The translations under genes were made by a program, and so were the position numbers. Positions 61,784-64,000 of a stretch of DNA of 64,000 nt are shown here, piece after piece. Origin of the DNA: Botryotinia globosa (taxonomy: Eukaryota; Ascomycota; Leotiomycetes; Helotiales; Sclerotiniaceae); the NCBI GenBank assembly GCA_014898425.1, contig RCSZ01000023.1, forward strand, positions 248,001-312,000. Direction: 5' to 3'. The notes under the pieces were generated by a model. That model ran no database searches, was not told where the DNA came from, and saw only the letters and a program-made list of their open reading frames with translations. Each line of letters begins with the position of its first letter. Position 1 is the first letter of the stretch.

Positions 61784-64000
61784 AAGCTTTCTCTTTTTAT
61801 ATTTTATATTTCAAAAAATAATTTTGTTTATATTCTATAAAATAGAAAGTAATTCTTTATTATATTACTTATAAATTCTAATTATTATAATAATAAAATT
61901 AAAAGTATTCCTATATCTTTATAAAAATAAAAAAAAAGAAATTCCTATACTTTTTATATTATAAACAATTGAAAAAATAAATATAGTATTTCTTATATAT
62001 CTTATTATTTTATCAATAAATCATTGAATACTTTATAAAACTAACCCTTTTTTTTAAATAATATAATTATTTCAATAATATATTTTTTCTAATTAATATA
62101 TAATTTATTATAATTATTTCTTTATTTAATAATATTCTATTTATTATATTATATTTTATTATCAATTTATTAAAATTAATTATTTCCATTTGTTTATATT
62201 ATTCTAAATATATTATTAATATTTCAATTAATAATTTTTATTATTTTGAAAATAGTCTTTTTATTTTTTATAATTATTATTATTATTAAAAGAAGTTTTT
62301 TATTTTAATATTTAATCGATATATTCCTGATATTAATTTTATATATTAAAACTATATATATTATAATATTATTTTAAAAAATAATATTGAAAAGAAAATA
62401 AATAATAATATTATAATTCGATAAAAGGAATAATATATAAAAAGTATAGAAACTTTTTTATATAAAAAGATTAAGTAAAAAGATATTTATAAATCTCAAT
62501 TAAAAAAGAAACTGAATCTTTTAATAATCAATAAATTAGATTGATTTAATAATCTAATAAAATACTTTATAGATTTTTATTATTTTATAATAGATGATTT
62601 ATCATTTAAATTTCGAATATATTTTATTAATATTTTTAAGAATATAAAATATTCTGTTTTTTTTGAATATTATTATATTAGGATCTACTACTAATTTTAT
62701 TTCTTTAATAAATTCGAATTATAAAAATGAATTTTTTATTTTTATAATATATTCTTATATAATTCTTATAAATATTCTAATTATATTATCTTTAATCTTT
62801 ATATTTATAATATTTATAATTCTTATATCTCTTATATTTATATTTATAAAATCCAATATACTTTTAATAATAATAAAATTATCAAATCTTATTCCTTTTT
62901 AAATTATCTATAAAATATTAAATATTTCTTTTTCTTATATTTATTATATTATATAAAAAGTATAGAATCAAATCTTCTAAAATATTTCTTTTCTCTTTCA
63001 AATCGAATAATAACAAATATCAAAATAAGAATAAAAAAATAAATAATAAAAACCCTTAGATTTTTTATTAAATTTCTATTATCTTTTTATATATAATTAT
63101 TATATTTCAATTTAAAAATAATATTCGAAATATATTATATATAATATATTATAAAATTATTATTGATTTATTAATTACATTTTATTATTCAATTTCTTTT
63201 ATTTCTTTTTTTATTTATAAAACTTCTCAAATTACTCAATATAAAACCTTATTATCTATTTCTAATAATATATCAATATTTAATTATTATATTCCTAACC
63301 CTAAAAAAGATTTCTTTTTGAATTTGAAAACTTTATATTCTAATCAAAAAATTTATATAAAAGAATTTAATAATTAAATAGATTTTCTTAAAAAACTTTA
63401 TTAAATCAATAAGAATTCTAATTATCAATTCAAAAGATTATAGATTATAATTATTCAATTACTACCAAATCAATATAATAATAATATTAAAAAAAAAGAT
63501 TTCTAAAGTTTTAAAAATAATAATATAAATAAAATTGAAAATAAAGTTAATTTATTAATTATAAAGAAAATATATAATAATAGTAAAATAAATATTATTG
63601 ATTTTGAATATTCTTTTTCCCTATCAAACTTTCTAAAATAATAATATTAAAAATTTAATTCTGCTATAAATTTTTCTAATTATATTAATATAATAATAAT
63701 TCCCTAGTATTATTTATATATTAATTCAAAAAAAACTTTTATAAAAAATAAAATATTATAAAAAGCTTAATATTAATTCTATAAATTTAATTCTAATAAA
63801 GATTTTATTAATATTAATTCTGAGATTTATGAATTAATATTGAAAGTTTATAAAAAATAATAATAGAAATAAATATATTTAATAATAATATATAATATAT
63901 TAATATCTAAAAAATTATATTCTTATTCTTATTAAAGCAAATAATTATAAAGAAAAAAAAGATAAATATAATTTCAAGAAAAAGATAGTTTATTATCAAA
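61510..64000 (-). mobile_element. H2: second copy of the Gypsy H family, cut by the window edge
   Basis: The sequence is collinear with 5131-7640 of H1: the 3' LTR at 61510-61783 (274 bp), then the extra coding region. It is more AT-converted than H1 throughout. The orientation is the same as H1 (minus strand), so pol lies beyond the right edge of the window. Confidence 0.88.

Noticed and set aside
1..64000. Apicomplexan, Dictyostelium or organellar origin suggested by the AT content
   Set aside because: Fungal-type Copia and Gypsy pol wording and transition-only differences between LTRs point to RIP in a filamentous ascomycete; no organellar genes or long coding frames are present.

Overview
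The window is one block of extremely AT-rich DNA (by eye roughly 85% A+T) and I find no intact gene in it. Almost all of it is degenerate transposable elements, stacked and nested. Where two copies of the same sequence can be laid side by side (the long terminal repeats, LTRs, of one element), the differences I checked are C/T or G/A transitions with no transversions, and TpA dinucleotides dominate. This is the signature of repeat-induced point mutation (RIP), so the likely source is a filamentous ascomycete (Pezizomycotina) and the region is an AT-rich heterochromatic, possibly centromere-like, block. The element types fit: Ty3/Gypsy, Ty1/Copia of the fungal type, a Tc1/mariner-like element and MITE-like elements. 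I cannot name the species.

Layout. 1-3998: 3' part of a large unclassified repeat (family U, plus strand). 3999-23672: a second plus-strand U copy split by two insertions: a complete 7.8 kb Gypsy element on the minus strand (H1, 5131-12943, 276 bp LTRs, target duplication gtaat) and a near full-length U copy on the minus strand (14279-20410, about 17 bp target duplication). 23673-25052: less mutated spacer with a GC-rich inverted-repeat element (24005-24389) and a GC-rich hairpin (24967-25012). 25053-27700: minus-strand U copy carrying a 0.6 kb insertion. 27815-40075: a Copia element (F) interrupted by a 530 bp TRIM-like element (31477-32006) and by a complete 6.0 kb Copia element (K, 33658-39671, 162 bp LTRs, duplication atatc). 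40080-about 42500: inverted piece of an F-type Copia, itself carrying a second TRIM copy (41583-42113). 44176-44465: triplet microsatellite. 45313-46661: Tc1/mariner-like element. 46664-50764: degenerate, unassigned. 50765-51640: tandem array with a 205 bp unit. 52029-53700: microsatellites and a Copia fragment. 55150-58150: plus-strand Gypsy pol remnant. 59168-61040: third TRIM copy split by a 1.3 kb insertion. 61510-64000: truncated second copy of the H1 Gypsy family.

No gene works with another here. The value of the window is its insertion history, its mutational record, and a few structured or less mutated islands: the TRIM family with tRNA-arm-like hairpins in its terminal repeats, an extra conserved coding stretch downstream of integrase in the H family, the GC-rich inverted-repeat element, and the 205 bp satellite. 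All coding calls rest on visual translation of RIP-damaged frames (stops treated as mutated Q/R/W codons). Boundaries are firm only where LTR pairs or target duplications are quoted.
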